From: Gp6-AA40 sp963742105
GTDB taxonomy: Bacteria; Acidobacteriota; Vicinamibacteria; Vicinamibacterales; UBA2999
NCBI GenBank assembly: GCA_963742105.1
Contig: CAVUKN010000007.1
Location: 372,001-436,000 of the forward strand
DNA: 64,000 nucleotides
Direction: 5' to 3'
In this document: positions 8,762-17,584 of the stretch, one piece after another
How positions within the stretch are numbered: the stretch's first letter is position 1
Layout: every line of letters starts with the position of its first letter
Position numbers and translations under genes: made by a program
The notes under the pieces: generated by a model
Seen by the model: only the letters and a program-made list of their open reading frames with translations
Told to the model about the DNA's origin: nothing
Databases searched by the model: none

Positions 8762-10045
8762 ATGCAGCAGGCAGTCTCGCTGTCTCCCGAATGGCGGCTG
8801 TTGCTGCGCGCCTGTGCGGGGCGAGGTCTCACGGATGCTGACCTGGCGTTGTGTCAGACGCGAGGCGTGCCGTTCGACTGGGAGAGCCTGGTCAAAACGG
8901 CGTCACAGCACGACATCGGCCCGCGCCTGTATCACAGCCTTCGCGCCTGTCCGCTGCCTGACGCGGCGGCTGGAGCCGCGATGGCCGTCGTCGAGGCTCA
9001 GTACTACGCGACTGGTCTTCGGAACGCATTGCTCGAACGAGAGCTGCACCGGATTCTCGACGACTGGCGGGTGGCTGGAGTGCCAGCCATTGTCCTGAAG
9101 GGATCGGCGCTCACGGCAACTGTGTACGGCAATCGTGCGCTCCGGCCGATGCGGGACCTGGACGTCCTGGTTCAGCCGTCGGACATGGCGACGGTCCGGG
9201 AACTCATGGCGGCCTCAGGTTACGAGATCGATCCCAACCAGCGCGATCGAATCGATTGGTACTACGGCCACCATTACCATCTGGCTTTTCAAAAGCGGAG
9301 TGGGACGGAGGGCGCCGTCCGATGTGAAGTGCACTGGCGGCTGGAGCGGCCAGGCCGCCCATTTTCGATCGACACAGCGGGACTGTGGGCGCGTGCAGTG
9401 ACCGTCAACGCGGGGCAGCGCGACATCCAGGTGTTGTCTCCCGAGGATACGCTGCTGCACCTCGCGCTTCACGTCTGTAAACATCGCCTGGCCGGCGGCT
9501 TCCGGGCATTCTGCGACATCGCCGCGGTGATCGCCGCGTCTGGATCGCGATTCGACTGGGAACAGGTTTGCCGCCGCGCCTCGGAGTGGCGGGTTGCCGA
9601 TCTCGTCCACGTGCCGATCCTCATCACTGATCGGCTGTTGAACGCCGGCGTGCCTTCGGGCGTTGCCGCACGGCTGGCGGGGGGGGACGTGGACGAACGC
9701 TTGATCGACGCGGCAGTTACCGAAGCGCTGACCGAGCGGGTCGGGGCCACGCTGTTTCCGGAGTTTCTCACGCTCTGCTACGGCGCGTCGCTGGCGGAAC
9801 GCACGCGAACCGTCGGGCGGGTGCTGGCGCGAGCCGCTCGCGGATCGGAGCCGCTCCGACCGGCATGGTCGTACTACCCCGGAAGGATCGGGCACGTGCT
9901 GCGGATCTACGGCGCACAACTGTGGCGCTTCTCGCGGCAACGACAGCGGGCCATGGCGGAAGTCGATCGCCGCAAACGGCTGGCGGCGTGGTTGACGCCA
10001 TTCAGCGACGACCAGGCTGTGGCCTCGCACTCCTCGGCACTGTGA
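8762..10045 (+). CDS. Nucleotidyltransferase family protein (NTP_transf_5 type)
   Basis: A 427-residue protein with the hallmark stretch IVLKGSALTATVYGNRALRP, then MRDLDVLV, where the two Asp residues would bind metal. A helical C-terminal half follows (LHLALHVCKHRLAGGFRAFCDIA). This family recurs in lasso and related RiPP clusters beside HPr-kinase-like genes, but its reaction is not established. It begins 17 bases after the PqqD-type gene and reads as the last enzyme of the operon. Transfer of a nucleotide or sugar phosphate to the peptide, possibly to a kinase-added phosphate, is speculation. Confidence 0.88.
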   Translation: MQQAVSLSPEWRLLLRACAGRGLTDADLALCQTRGVPFDWESLVKTASQHDIGPRLYHSLRACPLPDAAAGAAMAVVEAQYYATGLRNALLERELHRILDDWRVAGVPAIVLKGSALTATVYGNRALRPMRDLDVLVQPSDMATVRELMAASGYEIDPNQRDRIDWYYGHHYHLAFQKRSGTEGAVRCEVHWRLERPGRPFSIDTAGLWARAVTVNAGQRDIQVLSPEDTLLHLALHVCKHRLAGGFRAFCDIAAVIAASGSRFDWEQVCRRASEWRVADLVHVPILITDRLLNAGVPSGVAARLAGGDVDERLIDAAVTEALTERVGATLFPEFLTLCYGASLAERTRTVGRVLARAARGSEPLRPAWSYYPGRIGHVLRIYGAQLWRFSRQRQRAMAEVDRRKRLAAWLTPFSDDQAVASHSSAL

Positions 10046-10164
10046 TCCTTGGCGCCTGCTGAGGGACAGACGTTCGTCGGGCGGCGGTCAGACTTCGATT
10101 CCCAGTGGTTTACTCACCTGCCAGCGACTGCGCTGCGCCTCCGTTTGCTCAGCTCAGCTGCAGA

Positions 10165-10404
10165 GTGGCACTGACCATCTGGCGATTGAAGGACCCTTCC
10201 GGTATCGAGACGCACTGTGTCCTCGAGAATGCCGGCACCGACTCCTGTGAGCTGCGGGTCGAGCAGGAAGGCCGAGTGATCTACAGCGAGGAGCACCCCA
10301 GCGTGGAGGCGGCGTTTCTACGAACCAGCGCGATGTGGATCGAGTGCCAGCGCGACGGGTGGACCGAGTTCCAGGTTCGGGCGAAGGATCAGCACGAACC
10401 ATAA
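10165..10404 (+). CDS. Small conserved-looking hypothetical protein
   Basis: A 79-residue soluble protein from GTG 10165 reading LTIWRLKDPSGIETHCVLEN, then CELRVEQEGRVIYSEEHPS and IECQRDGWTEFQVRAK. It looks like a compact alpha/beta protein, not a secreted one. An upstream in-frame GTG at 10105 would add 20 residues of unlikely composition. It lies 119 bases after the nucleotidyltransferase in the same direction and may be a passenger of the RiPP operon. I do not recognise a family with certainty, and no function is assigned. Confidence 0.55.
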   Translation: MALTIWRLKDPSGIETHCVLENAGTDSCELRVEQEGRVIYSEEHPSVEAAFLRTSAMWIECQRDGWTEFQVRAKDQHEP

Positions 10405-10564
10405 CGACTGGCTGTTCCTGCAGGCAGAGGAGGAAACGAGCGGCGACGGTCGGTCGCCGCCCGTGACGCCAGGTTGCTCTTTCCATCGCCCTGTTGCACT
10501 GCGCCCACGGCTTATGGGAAGTGTCCGCCGCCCTGGAAAGAGCGAGTGCCGAACCGGTGATGCG

Positions 10565-11857
10565 CTACCGTGGCGTCATGAAGTTCGCGAAGACGTACTC
10601 GGCCACGGCCCTGCCGGCGATCTGTCCCGCGACGTTGTCGAACCGGTAGTGAATGCCGCCGTAGATGCGTGAGTCGGCCTGCTCCTGCGCAACGTCCGAC
10701 AGGGTGCTGAACGTGTGCGTCACGTCGGGCTGACCGCCGCTCTGTTTCCAGGTAGCGCGCACTTCCACGTCGTCCGTGCCGATCGCCAGCGCAATGACCC
10801 GCGCGGCGCTGGCACCAATGGTCGCCATGTTGCCAGCATACGAGGGATAGGGCGGAGTCGGGATCAACGGCAACCAATTGGCGTCGGGACTGGTTGCTGC
10901 GTTGAGGTCGGTATCCGCCTGTCGAATGGCCGTCACCGGTCGCCACAGACCGTAGATGAACTTGCTGGACAGCGTCGTCTGCAGCGCGTCGTGAATCGAC
11001 ACGTTCATCAGCGCGAACAGACGGGCAGTCTCGACCAGTGTCAGCCCGCGTTCCTGCGACACATCGCGGGCGATGTTCTGCCAGATCTGCGAGTAATGTG
11101 TCGCGCTGCCGGTGCCCGACGCCGCGATGCTCGCCCAGAGCCGTGCGATCGCTGTCTGGTCTGGCGTCCGTGTGAGACTTTGCGAGCTTCCAACGTCCTT
11201 CACCTCGTTGAGGTCGGCCGCGTAAGCCGCGCTCGTCAAGGCCGGCGGGCGTACTGGCAGGAACTGCGTCGAGGAGACCATCGCGAGCGGAGCGGCACTC
11301 GGCGCCTGGGTGAAGGTAGCCGCCGCGAAGGCCGGCGGTGTCGGCTGCCAGCGCCCGGGTAGTGGGGGCTCCGAATAGGCGGGGAATGAGCTGACGATCC
11401 AGCCATCGTTCTGCCGCCATGCCAGAATCTCCGCCGCGACCCTGGCCCCGATGGCGGCGCCGTGCCGCTCGAATCCCGGGGCGCCGGAGCCGAACTGCTG
11501 CTGCAGCAGCGCGTCGTACGCGGCTTTGGCGTTCGGGTTGAGAGCGACGATCACGTCGTGTGCCGCCTGTGCCGCCGCTGCGGACGGCGACCCGTTGACC
11601 GGCTGATCGAACTGGACGCGGTACGGGGCGAATTCACGTGCGACCGCGTTGATGGCGTCGAACATGGCGATATGAGTGAGGGCGTAGAAGCGGGGCGCGC
11701 CCGCTCCATTTCCTCCGGGAATGGTGTCCTGCAGGACTTGGTTCCATTCATAGATCACGGTCGGCGACCCGTCGCCGGCCCCGGCGGCAAGGTCGCGTTC
11801 AGATTGGGCCAGGAAGGCCAGTGCGACGACGGTTGTCAGTAGAGCCTTTCGAGTCAT
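10565..11857 (-). CDS. Secreted PAP2/vanadium haloperoxidase-like protein
   Basis: A 430-residue protein with an N-terminal signal peptide (RKALLTTVVALAFLAQS). ALTHIAMFDAINAV and AAHDVIVALNP belong to the helical bundle of vanadium-dependent haloperoxidase-like proteins. The C-terminus has YGLWRPVTAIR and SRIYGGIHYRFDN, covering the Arg and His vanadate/phosphate-binding positions. The third motif, normally S-G-H, reads PSYAGNMATIGASAARV, so Asn replaces the acid-base His. The start is ATG 11857 (MTRKAL); the frame stays open far upstream but that part is unlike the family. The family contains both haloperoxidases and acid phosphatases; activity here is uncertain. Confidence 0.8.
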   Translation of the reverse strand: MTRKALLTTVVALAFLAQSERDLAAGAGDGSPTVIYEWNQVLQDTIPGGNGAGAPRFYALTHIAMFDAINAVAREFAPYRVQFDQPVNGSPSAAAAQAAHDVIVALNPNAKAAYDALLQQQFGSGAPGFERHGAAIGARVAAEILAWRQNDGWIVSSFPAYSEPPLPGRWQPTPPAFAAATFTQAPSAAPLAMVSSTQFLPVRPPALTSAAYAADLNEVKDVGSSQSLTRTPDQTAIARLWASIAASGTGSATHYSQIWQNIARDVSQERGLTLVETARLFALMNVSIHDALQTTLSSKFIYGLWRPVTAIRQADTDLNAATSPDANWLPLIPTPPYPSYAGNMATIGASAARVIALAIGTDDVEVRATWKQSGGQPDVTHTFSTLSDVAQEQADSRIYGGIHYRFDNVAGQIAGRAVAEYVFANFMTPR

Positions 11858-11980
11858 GGGTCTCGTCTCCTCACCTGCACGGTGCTGCACGACGCGGAAG
11901 CGGCGCGAGGTGGCGCTACAATGGGCCGCGTTTCGACCGACGTCCTTCGGACGGACGGAAGGTTTTCTGAAGGATTTCGG

Positions 11981-13867
11981 ATGGCGGACAACTCGCTGCA
12001 CGAACACCACTTGTTCGTCTTCGGACCCTTCACGCTCGACACCGCGCAGGGCCTTCTTCTGCGTGGCACCGAGGTCGTGCCGCTCGAGCCGAAGGTCTTT
12101 GAGACGCTGCGGGCACTGGTCGAAGCCTCGGGACGTGCGCTGACGAAGGACGAACTGCTGTCGCGCGTATGGCCCGACGCCTTCGTCGAGGAAGGCAGCC
12201 TCACCCGCAACATCTCGACCCTGCGGAAGGTCCTCGCCTCCGACGGCAACCCGCAGGGCTACATCGAGACGCTGCCGCGGCGCGGCTATCGCTTCCAGCC
12301 CGTGGTCGAACGCGTCGGCGCAACCTCGGTCCCGTTGGCGGCACCGGGTCCGCCGGCAGTGCCGGAACCCCCGCCCACACCGCCGGTCATCGAGGCCGAG
12401 CGACCTGTCAGCGCGCCTCGTTTCCGCTGGCTGACGATTGCCGGCGTCACCGCGGCCGCACTCCTTGTTGTGGTGGCTGCAGCCGCCTGGTGGCGTCCGG
12501 GCGCCCAAGGGTCCCCGATCACGTCGATCGCGGTGCTGCCGCTGCAGAATCTGTCGGCCGATCCCTCACAGGAATTCTTCTCGGACGGCATGACCGAGGC
12601 GTTGATCTCGAGGCTCGCCCAGGTCAGCGATCTCAGGGTCACGTCGCGCACATCGGTGATGCGCTTCAAGGGCGCCTCGGCGCCGGTGCCGGACATCGGC
12701 CGTCAGCTCGGCGTGGACGCAGTGGTCGAAGGGTCGGTTCAGCGGGAGGGGAGCCGCGTACGCGTCACCGTGCAGTTGATTCACGCCGCCACCGACAGCC
12801 ACCTGTGGGCCAAGGAGTTCGACGGCACGATGCAGGACGTGCTCGACCTCCAGCGCCGTATCGCGCTGGCCATTGCCGGCGACATCTCGTCGAAGATCGC
12901 GCCGGTGGAGCCGACGGGCGCACCGGAACGACGGCTGGCGGCCGAGGCTGTCGACGCATACCTTCTGGGCCGGTATCTGCAGGCCAAGCCCGACTTCGAG
13001 TCCAGGCAACGAGCGATCGCCGAGCTGCGGAAGGCCATCGCGCTCGAGCCGACCTATGCGGATGCGCACGCGGTCCTGGCGATGGCGCTCATCGATCAGG
13101 CCGCGCTCGGTCTCACCGATATTACGGGTGAGGCGCTCCAGCTCGCCCGGAAGGCGGTGGCTCTCGACGACCATCTCGCGGAGGCGCACGCCGCGCTGGC
13201 GGCGGCGTCGTTCGAGGCGTGGGACTGGGAAGGCACGCAGCGGGAGTTCGAGCGGGCGCTCGCGCTCTATCCGAACAGCGAAGACGCGTGTGCGAACTAC
13301 GGGCTGGCGCTCTCGGCGTGGGGACGGCACGACGAGGCGGTCGCATGGTCGGGACGCTTTGCGTCGCGGAACCCGGTGTCGGCGGCGCTCCACATCAACT
13401 ACGCGGTGGTGTTGATCAACGCCCGCCGCTATGCGGAGGCGGAGCGCCACCTGAAGCTGGCGCTCGAACTCGAGCCATTGAGCCACGGCGCGCCGCTCGC
13501 GCTGGCCCAGGTGTACGCGTTGACCGGCAGGGCCGAGCAGGCGCTCGGGCTCGTCTCGGCTCCGCCGTTCGCGGGCTCGTCGGTGCAGGCGGGTATGTAC
13601 GCCGCGGCCGGCCGGCGCGATGACGCGCTGGCCATCGTGAAGAAGATCGAGCGGAACCCGGCGCCCGTCGATCTGTACGCGATCGCGAACGTCTATTTCT
13701 TGCTCGGCGACGCGGACCGCGGTTTCGAATGGATGGAGCGCGCCGTTTCCAAGCGTCTTGGCTACGTGCGGTGGATGAACGTGCACCCCGCCTTCGACCG
13801 GTGGCGCAGCGATCCGAGATTCGCCGCCCTGGTGCAGCGACTGCGCCTGCCCCAGACCAGCAGCTGA
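11981..13867 (+). CDS. Winged-helix / TolB-like / TPR transmembrane regulator
   Basis: A 628-residue protein. Residues ~1-110 are a Trans_reg_C (CadC/OmpR) winged helix (LLSRVWPDAFVEEGSLTRNI, LPRRGYRFQPVV). A Pro-rich linker precedes one transmembrane helix (LTIAGVTAAALLVVVAAAAW). A FlgO/TolB-like domain follows (SIAVLPLQNLS, FFSDGMTEALISRLAQ, LGVDAVVEGSVQREG). The rest is TPR repeats to the C-terminus. This cytoplasmic DNA-binding plus periplasmic sensor design is greatly expanded in Acidobacteriota. It is divergent from the haloperoxidase-like gene, with 123 bases between starts, so it may regulate it. ATG 11981 starts right before the wing domain. Confidence 0.9.
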   Translation: MADNSLHEHHLFVFGPFTLDTAQGLLLRGTEVVPLEPKVFETLRALVEASGRALTKDELLSRVWPDAFVEEGSLTRNISTLRKVLASDGNPQGYIETLPRRGYRFQPVVERVGATSVPLAAPGPPAVPEPPPTPPVIEAERPVSAPRFRWLTIAGVTAAALLVVVAAAAWWRPGAQGSPITSIAVLPLQNLSADPSQEFFSDGMTEALISRLAQVSDLRVTSRTSVMRFKGASAPVPDIGRQLGVDAVVEGSVQREGSRVRVTVQLIHAATDSHLWAKEFDGTMQDVLDLQRRIALAIAGDISSKIAPVEPTGAPERRLAAEAVDAYLLGRYLQAKPDFESRQRAIAELRKAIALEPTYADAHAVLAMALIDQAALGLTDITGEALQLARKAVALDDHLAEAHAALAAASFEAWDWEGTQREFERALALYPNSEDACANYGLALSAWGRHDEAVAWSGRFASRNPVSAALHINYAVVLINARRYAEAERHLKLALELEPLSHGAPLALAQVYALTGRAEQALGLVSAPPFAGSSVQAGMYAAAGRRDDALAIVKKIERNPAPVDLYAIANVYFLLGDADRGFEWMERAVSKRLGYVRWMNVHPAFDRWRSDPRFAALVQRLRLPQTSS

Positions 13868-14058
13868 CACCGACGGGTTGTTGCGCATGGATGACGCCAG
13901 TGCCGTCCAATACGCCGCTTCTTTTAACGGGGGGCGCCGCACCAGCGGCAAGAACGAACCTGGGTGCAGCTGATTGAGGCCTCCGAGTTGCCTCGGCACT
14001 TCAGTGTTTACGCTGGATCAACCGTCGGGGATCGGGTCAGCATGCGGCAAACGGCAAT

Positions 14059-14241
14059 TCACCTGTTGCGGCGGGCCGCAACCATCCTGCTGTTGATTGA
14101 CTGATCCAGCTTCTCGACTTCCTCCCACGCGTCCAGAATGTCGAACTCTTCGCTCATCGTGGCACGCTCGACGATTCCCCGGCGCAAGTTGTCAGAACGC
14201 TTGATGTCCTCGATGAGCTGGGCTCGCTCGTCAGATGTCAT
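14059..14241 (-). CDS. Small charged hypothetical protein
   Basis: A 60-residue, highly charged, mostly helical peptide (DERAQLIEDIKRSDNLRRG, EEFDILDAWEEVEKLDQS). The composition is that of a real soluble protein or an antitoxin-like peptide, but no DNA-binding motif is evident and no partner toxin is adjacent. ATG 14241 is the only good start. No family is recognised. Confidence 0.45.
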   Translation of the reverse strand: MTSDERAQLIEDIKRSDNLRRGIVERATMSEEFDILDAWEEVEKLDQSINSRMVAARRNR

Positions 14242-14530
14242 GAATTCATTATGCGCCGTTGCGCCGCGACTCGCGGGCGATCACGGAGGCTGTTGGAACG
14301 AAAGCGTACTTGCAATTGAAAGGCCCTCGTTCAGAGGTTAGATGTGCAAGTGGGAAGAGGAGCCTAACCAAGGTCTGCAATCGGAATCGCCATCTTGCGA
14401 GACTTGGCCATCGCCTCAACCTGCTGGATTATGGCGACGTAGTCCTCACGATGCTGAATCTGCGCGAATGTCGAATCCATCTGCAAGAGAAAGAACTAGT
14501 AAGCCGCACCACGGCGATCGTGCCCATGCG

Positions 14531-14800
14531 TCACCGTTCATCCGCGACGCGCAGCCGGCACAGGTCGAGGGAATCGGTCTCCGCACATCGGATGGTGCGC
14601 ACTCTCCCGGTGCTGACGTGGGTGAGGTCCGCACAGCGAGTGCCGCACGCCTGCTCAATCCAGGCGGAGGTCACGCGCCACACGCTTCCAACTGCCGCGG
14701 CCTTGATATGGGCGTCCCACGCGCGCGTGGCCGTCGCATGCGCTCGGGCTGCGGTGACCCGCTGTTTGAGCGGGCGAAGGATGGACCGGGTTCCCGTCAT
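14531..14800 (-). CDS. Doubtful hypothetical protein
   Basis: An 89-codon frame from ATG 14800, preceded by GGAG. The product is Ala/Arg/Thr-rich with a few cysteines (AWIEQACGTRCADLTHV). No family is recognised, and codon use is not clearly better than in other frames. It may be a remnant. Confidence 0.25.
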   Translation of the reverse strand: MTGTRSILRPLKQRVTAARAHATATRAWDAHIKAAAVGSVWRVTSAWIEQACGTRCADLTHVSTGRVRTIRCAETDSLDLCRLRVADER

Positions 14801-14991
14801 GGCTCTGTGACTCCGAAGGAGGTATTGCAACTGCCTCCTTTGATGCGTCGATTCTACCCGAACGGGTTTACGCAAGCGGATCGGGTCCCCCGGGCCCAAA
14901 CGGCGCCAGGTGAATCCATGAGGTGTGGTTGGACAGTCGTCGCGGCGTGGTGCGCTCCGCACCGCGACCGGCCCGTAGCGCTCAGCGTCCG

Positions 14992-15072
14992 CTACTGGAT
15001 CGATGCGATGACGTAACCGCACCAGGCGATCAATCCGACCAGCCCGGCGGCAGCAATCAATTGATATCTCAC
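14992..15072 (-). CDS. Possible 26-residue single-TM peptide
   Basis: From GTG 15072 the frame reads RYQLIAAAGLVGLIAWCGYV followed by IASIQ and a TAG. This is one clean hydrophobic helix with a basic N-terminus. A weak GAGGG lies upstream. Size and design fit small membrane proteins or type I toxin-like peptides, but chance ORFs of this length are common. Confidence 0.3.
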   Translation of the reverse strand: MRYQLIAAAGLVGLIAWCGYVIASIQ

Positions 15073-15291
15073 AAGGATGCCCTCGTAAGGGCAAAGTATC
15101 GCAGGGTCCGGGTGAGCATGCCATTAGGGAAAACCCTTTATCTCGTGGATGGCTATTGCGGGATGACCGCGATACAACGCGCATCTGAATGCCATCTTGC
15201 CTTCAGTATGTTGCCCGCGGCCGGCAGCCAGGCTCAGACTCGCTCCGTGGGCGATCGTGCAGATGCCCGGTCCGCTACTGCGCATGCGCGA

Positions 15292-16806
15292 ATGGCGCGG
15301 TGTGTGTCCGTTATCTTCAGCCTGTCCATGGGCGGCCTCCTGTCCTGGCGGGCCGGTTCGCAGTCAATCACGTACGACGAGGCCTTCACCTGGCTGGGAT
15401 TCGTGAGCCGGCCCATCGGCGAAGTGTTCACCAGTTACACCGCGAACAACCATGTGTTGTTCACCCTGCTTGCGTGGATCACGACGCGGGCGTTCGGGAC
15501 AAGTGAGCTGACGCTGCGACTGCCGTCCGTCGTCGCCGGCATCGCCTACACCAGCCTGTCGTTTCACCTCTCGTGCGTGATCTCTGATCGTTGGACGTTA
15601 CGGGTGCTCACGACTGCCGCCCTGGTGTTGAATCCGTTCACCCTGGACTTCTTCGTGGCGGCGAGGGGCTACGGCCTGGCCACGACCTGCCTCGTCGCGG
15701 CGCTGCTCGTGGTGATGGGCCCACGCGGACAGACTCAGCGAACGCTGGCGCTCACGGGGGCGCTGGCGGGGTTGAGCGTCGCGGCCAATCTTGCCTACGC
15801 GTTTCCCGCCGCAGGCGTCAGCGCGGCGGCAACAGTGTTGGCCGCTCTGCGGTCCGTCCAGCCTCTCCGTGTGCTGGTGCGGTCTGCGGCAACGATACTG
15901 ATCGCCGGTACGCTCACGTCGATGCCGTTGCTCGTCGTTCCGCTGCGCCACCGGCCGCCACGAAACGCGTTCTTTTTCGGGGCGTCCACGTTTCTCGAAA
16001 GTTCACGTTCCCTCGTCACCGCGTCATTGCAGTACGACCCGCACAGCCGATGGTCAGCGCCTGATTGGGTGATCGGCGTGCTGTCAGCATGGGCCGTCCC
16101 GTTGCTGGTGATCGCCTGCGTGATCACGGCGTGCGTCATCGCCCTGCGGGCTCGCCACACCAGGACACCGGGGATCGCTGATTCCGCAGTGCCAGTTCTA
16201 GCGATCGGAACCACTCTGGGCGCTACCGTAGCTGCGCTTGCTGTCGCGCGCCTCGCTCTTCATCTGCCGCTGCCTTTCGAGCGTACCGGCCTGTACTGGC
16301 TTGCGCTCTTGCCCATTACATTGGCAGCGCTTGCCCGCGTGTCTGCCCCGACACCGCGTCGCGACGCGGGCGTCCTTCAGTTCGCGTGCGGCACGGCACT
16401 GCTGTCACTCCTCTTTGCCTATGGAGCGCAGTTCACGACAACCCACTTCAGGTCCTGGCGCTATGACGCAGGTACCCGGGACATGTTCGCGGTCATCGAG
16501 CGGTGGCCGTGTCCGCCCAGTCACAGTTGGGTGATCGGAGGCACGCCGTTCCGTTTTGCGCCAGCATTGGAGTTCTATCGCGTGGTTCGCGATGCCAGCC
16601 ACGTTGCGGCGCTGGATGTCCTTGGCGCTCGTTACGCGTCCAGTGACCCGGATTTCTACGTGGCCGAGCCCCTAAAAGAAGGGGACCTTCGTTCGGATCG
16701 GTTTGTTCCGGTCATGACTCACCCCGTCTCAGGCGCCACGCTATTCGCGAAGCGCGACCTCGTTCGATGCGCTCGTGAGTCAGTACGGTCCAATCACGTG
16801 TCATGA
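15292..16806 (+). CDS. GT39-like polytopic membrane glycosyltransferase
   Basis: About 504 residues from ATG 15292, with roughly 9-10 hydrophobic segments. After the first helix the motif SITYDEAFTWLGFVSRP carries the Asp-Glu pair of PMT/ArnT-type (GT39/PMT_2) enzymes. HVLFTLLAWITTRAFGTSEL, then LRLPSVVAG, is the second family hallmark. Such enzymes transfer sugars from polyprenyl-phosphate carriers at the membrane. The start is uncertain: in-frame ATGs at 15118 and 15208 add an unconserved, non-hydrophobic stretch. The last ~100 residues form a periplasmic domain. No glycan gene cluster surrounds it, so the acceptor is unknown. Confidence 0.75.
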   Translation: MARCVSVIFSLSMGGLLSWRAGSQSITYDEAFTWLGFVSRPIGEVFTSYTANNHVLFTLLAWITTRAFGTSELTLRLPSVVAGIAYTSLSFHLSCVISDRWTLRVLTTAALVLNPFTLDFFVAARGYGLATTCLVAALLVVMGPRGQTQRTLALTGALAGLSVAANLAYAFPAAGVSAAATVLAALRSVQPLRVLVRSAATILIAGTLTSMPLLVVPLRHRPPRNAFFFGASTFLESSRSLVTASLQYDPHSRWSAPDWVIGVLSAWAVPLLVIACVITACVIALRARHTRTPGIADSAVPVLAIGTTLGATVAALAVARLALHLPLPFERTGLYWLALLPITLAALARVSAPTPRRDAGVLQFACGTALLSLLFAYGAQFTTTHFRSWRYDAGTRDMFAVIERWPCPPSHSWVIGGTPFRFAPALEFYRVVRDASHVAALDVLGARYASSDPDFYVAEPLKEGDLRSDRFVPVMTHPVSGATLFAKRDLVRCARESVRSNHVS

Positions 16807-16825
16807 CCCACGTCGATTCGGTCCG

Positions 16826-17343
16826 GAGAGGCGCTTCGAGGTGGTGTCCGTCAAGCCGTTCGACGCATCCGGAGGTGCGACGCCGCGGAGCGCGACGAGG
16901 GGGATGCGCTACGACTTCTTTGGTTTGCGTTGCGGTGGCTGGTCGGGCAGGCGTTCCTTGCACCGCTGGATCGCCTCGTTGGCCTGCCGGAGTGGATCGA
17001 TACCGAGCGCTACGCGATTGTCGGAACGATTCCAGACGGTGTCCCAGTGAGCGCGCTGCCGGCGCTGATGACCAACCTGCTGAAGGATCGCTTCAGGATG
17101 GTGTCGCACACTGAAATTCGTGAGATGCCCATTTACAACCTCGTGCTCACGCGCAGCGACAAGCGCCTCGGACCGTCGCTCAAGGAAACCTCGGCGGAGT
17201 GCCGTGCGGCGATGGAGGCGCGCCTTGCGGCGCCGCAACGCGGAGCCTCGCCGCCGTCGGCGCCGACTGTGTCCGGCGGCAGGGCCTCAACAGCGACGAC
17301 GATGCCATCGTCATCGACTGGCAGACAAGAACTGAAAATCTGA
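16826..17343 (+). pseudogene. TIGR03435 family protein, truncated and frameshifted
   Basis: The opening FEVVSVKPFDASGG is typical of the acidobacterial TIGR03435 family but has no signal peptide before it. At about 16922-16932 the frame shifts, then continues LPEWIDTERYAIVGTIPDG, LKDRFRMVSHTEIREMPIYN, LVLTRSDKRLGPSL. The C-terminal half of the family, with its CPGR-type and FDLDL segments, is absent. Head loss, tail loss and a frameshift together indicate a relic. It abuts the 3' end of the glycosyltransferase gene and the repeats that flank the tmRNA island. Confidence 0.75.
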
Positions 17344-17362
17344 AAGAAGGAGGACCCTTCGA

Positions 17363-17463
17363 CCCTTCGACTCGCTGCGCTCGCTCAGGGCACTTCTCCC
17401 TGCAGGTGGCTTGCCCTGAGCGAACCGTCGGCTTGCCGGAGGCAAGCGGAGGGTGAGTCGAAG
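17363..17463. repeat. REP-like inverted repeat
   Basis: The left arm 17363-17392 starts CCTTCGACTCGCTGCGCTCG. The right arm 17411-17463 starts TTGCCCTGAGCGA and ends GAGTCGAAG. The arms pair imperfectly around a short loop, the shape of widespread dispersed intergenic hairpins. It lies immediately left of the first tmRNA-end copy. Confidence 0.6.
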
Positions 17464-17482
17464 TGGAGGCGGCGGGAGTCGA
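17464..17482 (+). repeat. Copy 1 of tmRNA 3' end (att-like)
   Basis: Nineteen bases, TGGAGGCGGCGGGAGTCGA, identical to the first 19 plus-strand bases of the tmRNA 3' end (20438 onward). It diverges after that. Confidence 0.75.
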
Positions 17483-17563
17483 CCAAGTTGGCGAGCCCCC
17501 TGAGGGGCGGAGCCGCTTGGCTGGCTACGTCGCCGACAGCAGACCGAACGTAGTGAGGGATGG

Positions 17564-17584
17564 TGGAGGCGGCGGGAGTCGAAC
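17564..17584 (+). repeat. Copy 2 of tmRNA 3' end (att-like)
   Basis: Twenty-one bases beginning TGGAGGCGGCGG and ending GAGTCGAAC, identical to the tmRNA end at 20438-20458. It lies exactly 100 bases right of copy 1. Confidence 0.8.

Larger units (their letters stand above)
14242..15291. other. Gene-poor kilobase with relic-like reading frames
   Basis: No recognised gene covers this stretch. A minus-strand frame 14355-14490 gives a 38-residue peptide ending MAIPIADLG with no recognised relative. A 7-bp stem AAGGAGG/CCTCCTT (14816-14822 and 14834-14840) with an 11-base loop could be a terminator or a sequestered ribosome-binding site. Two weak minus-strand ORFs within it are listed separately. 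The stretch looks like decayed sequence upstream of the glycosyltransferase. Confidence 0.5.

Noticed and set aside
10565..12508. 647-codon version of the haloperoxidase-like gene
   Set aside because: The extra 217 codons overlap the divergent winged-helix gene and lack similarity; the signal peptide begins at 11857.
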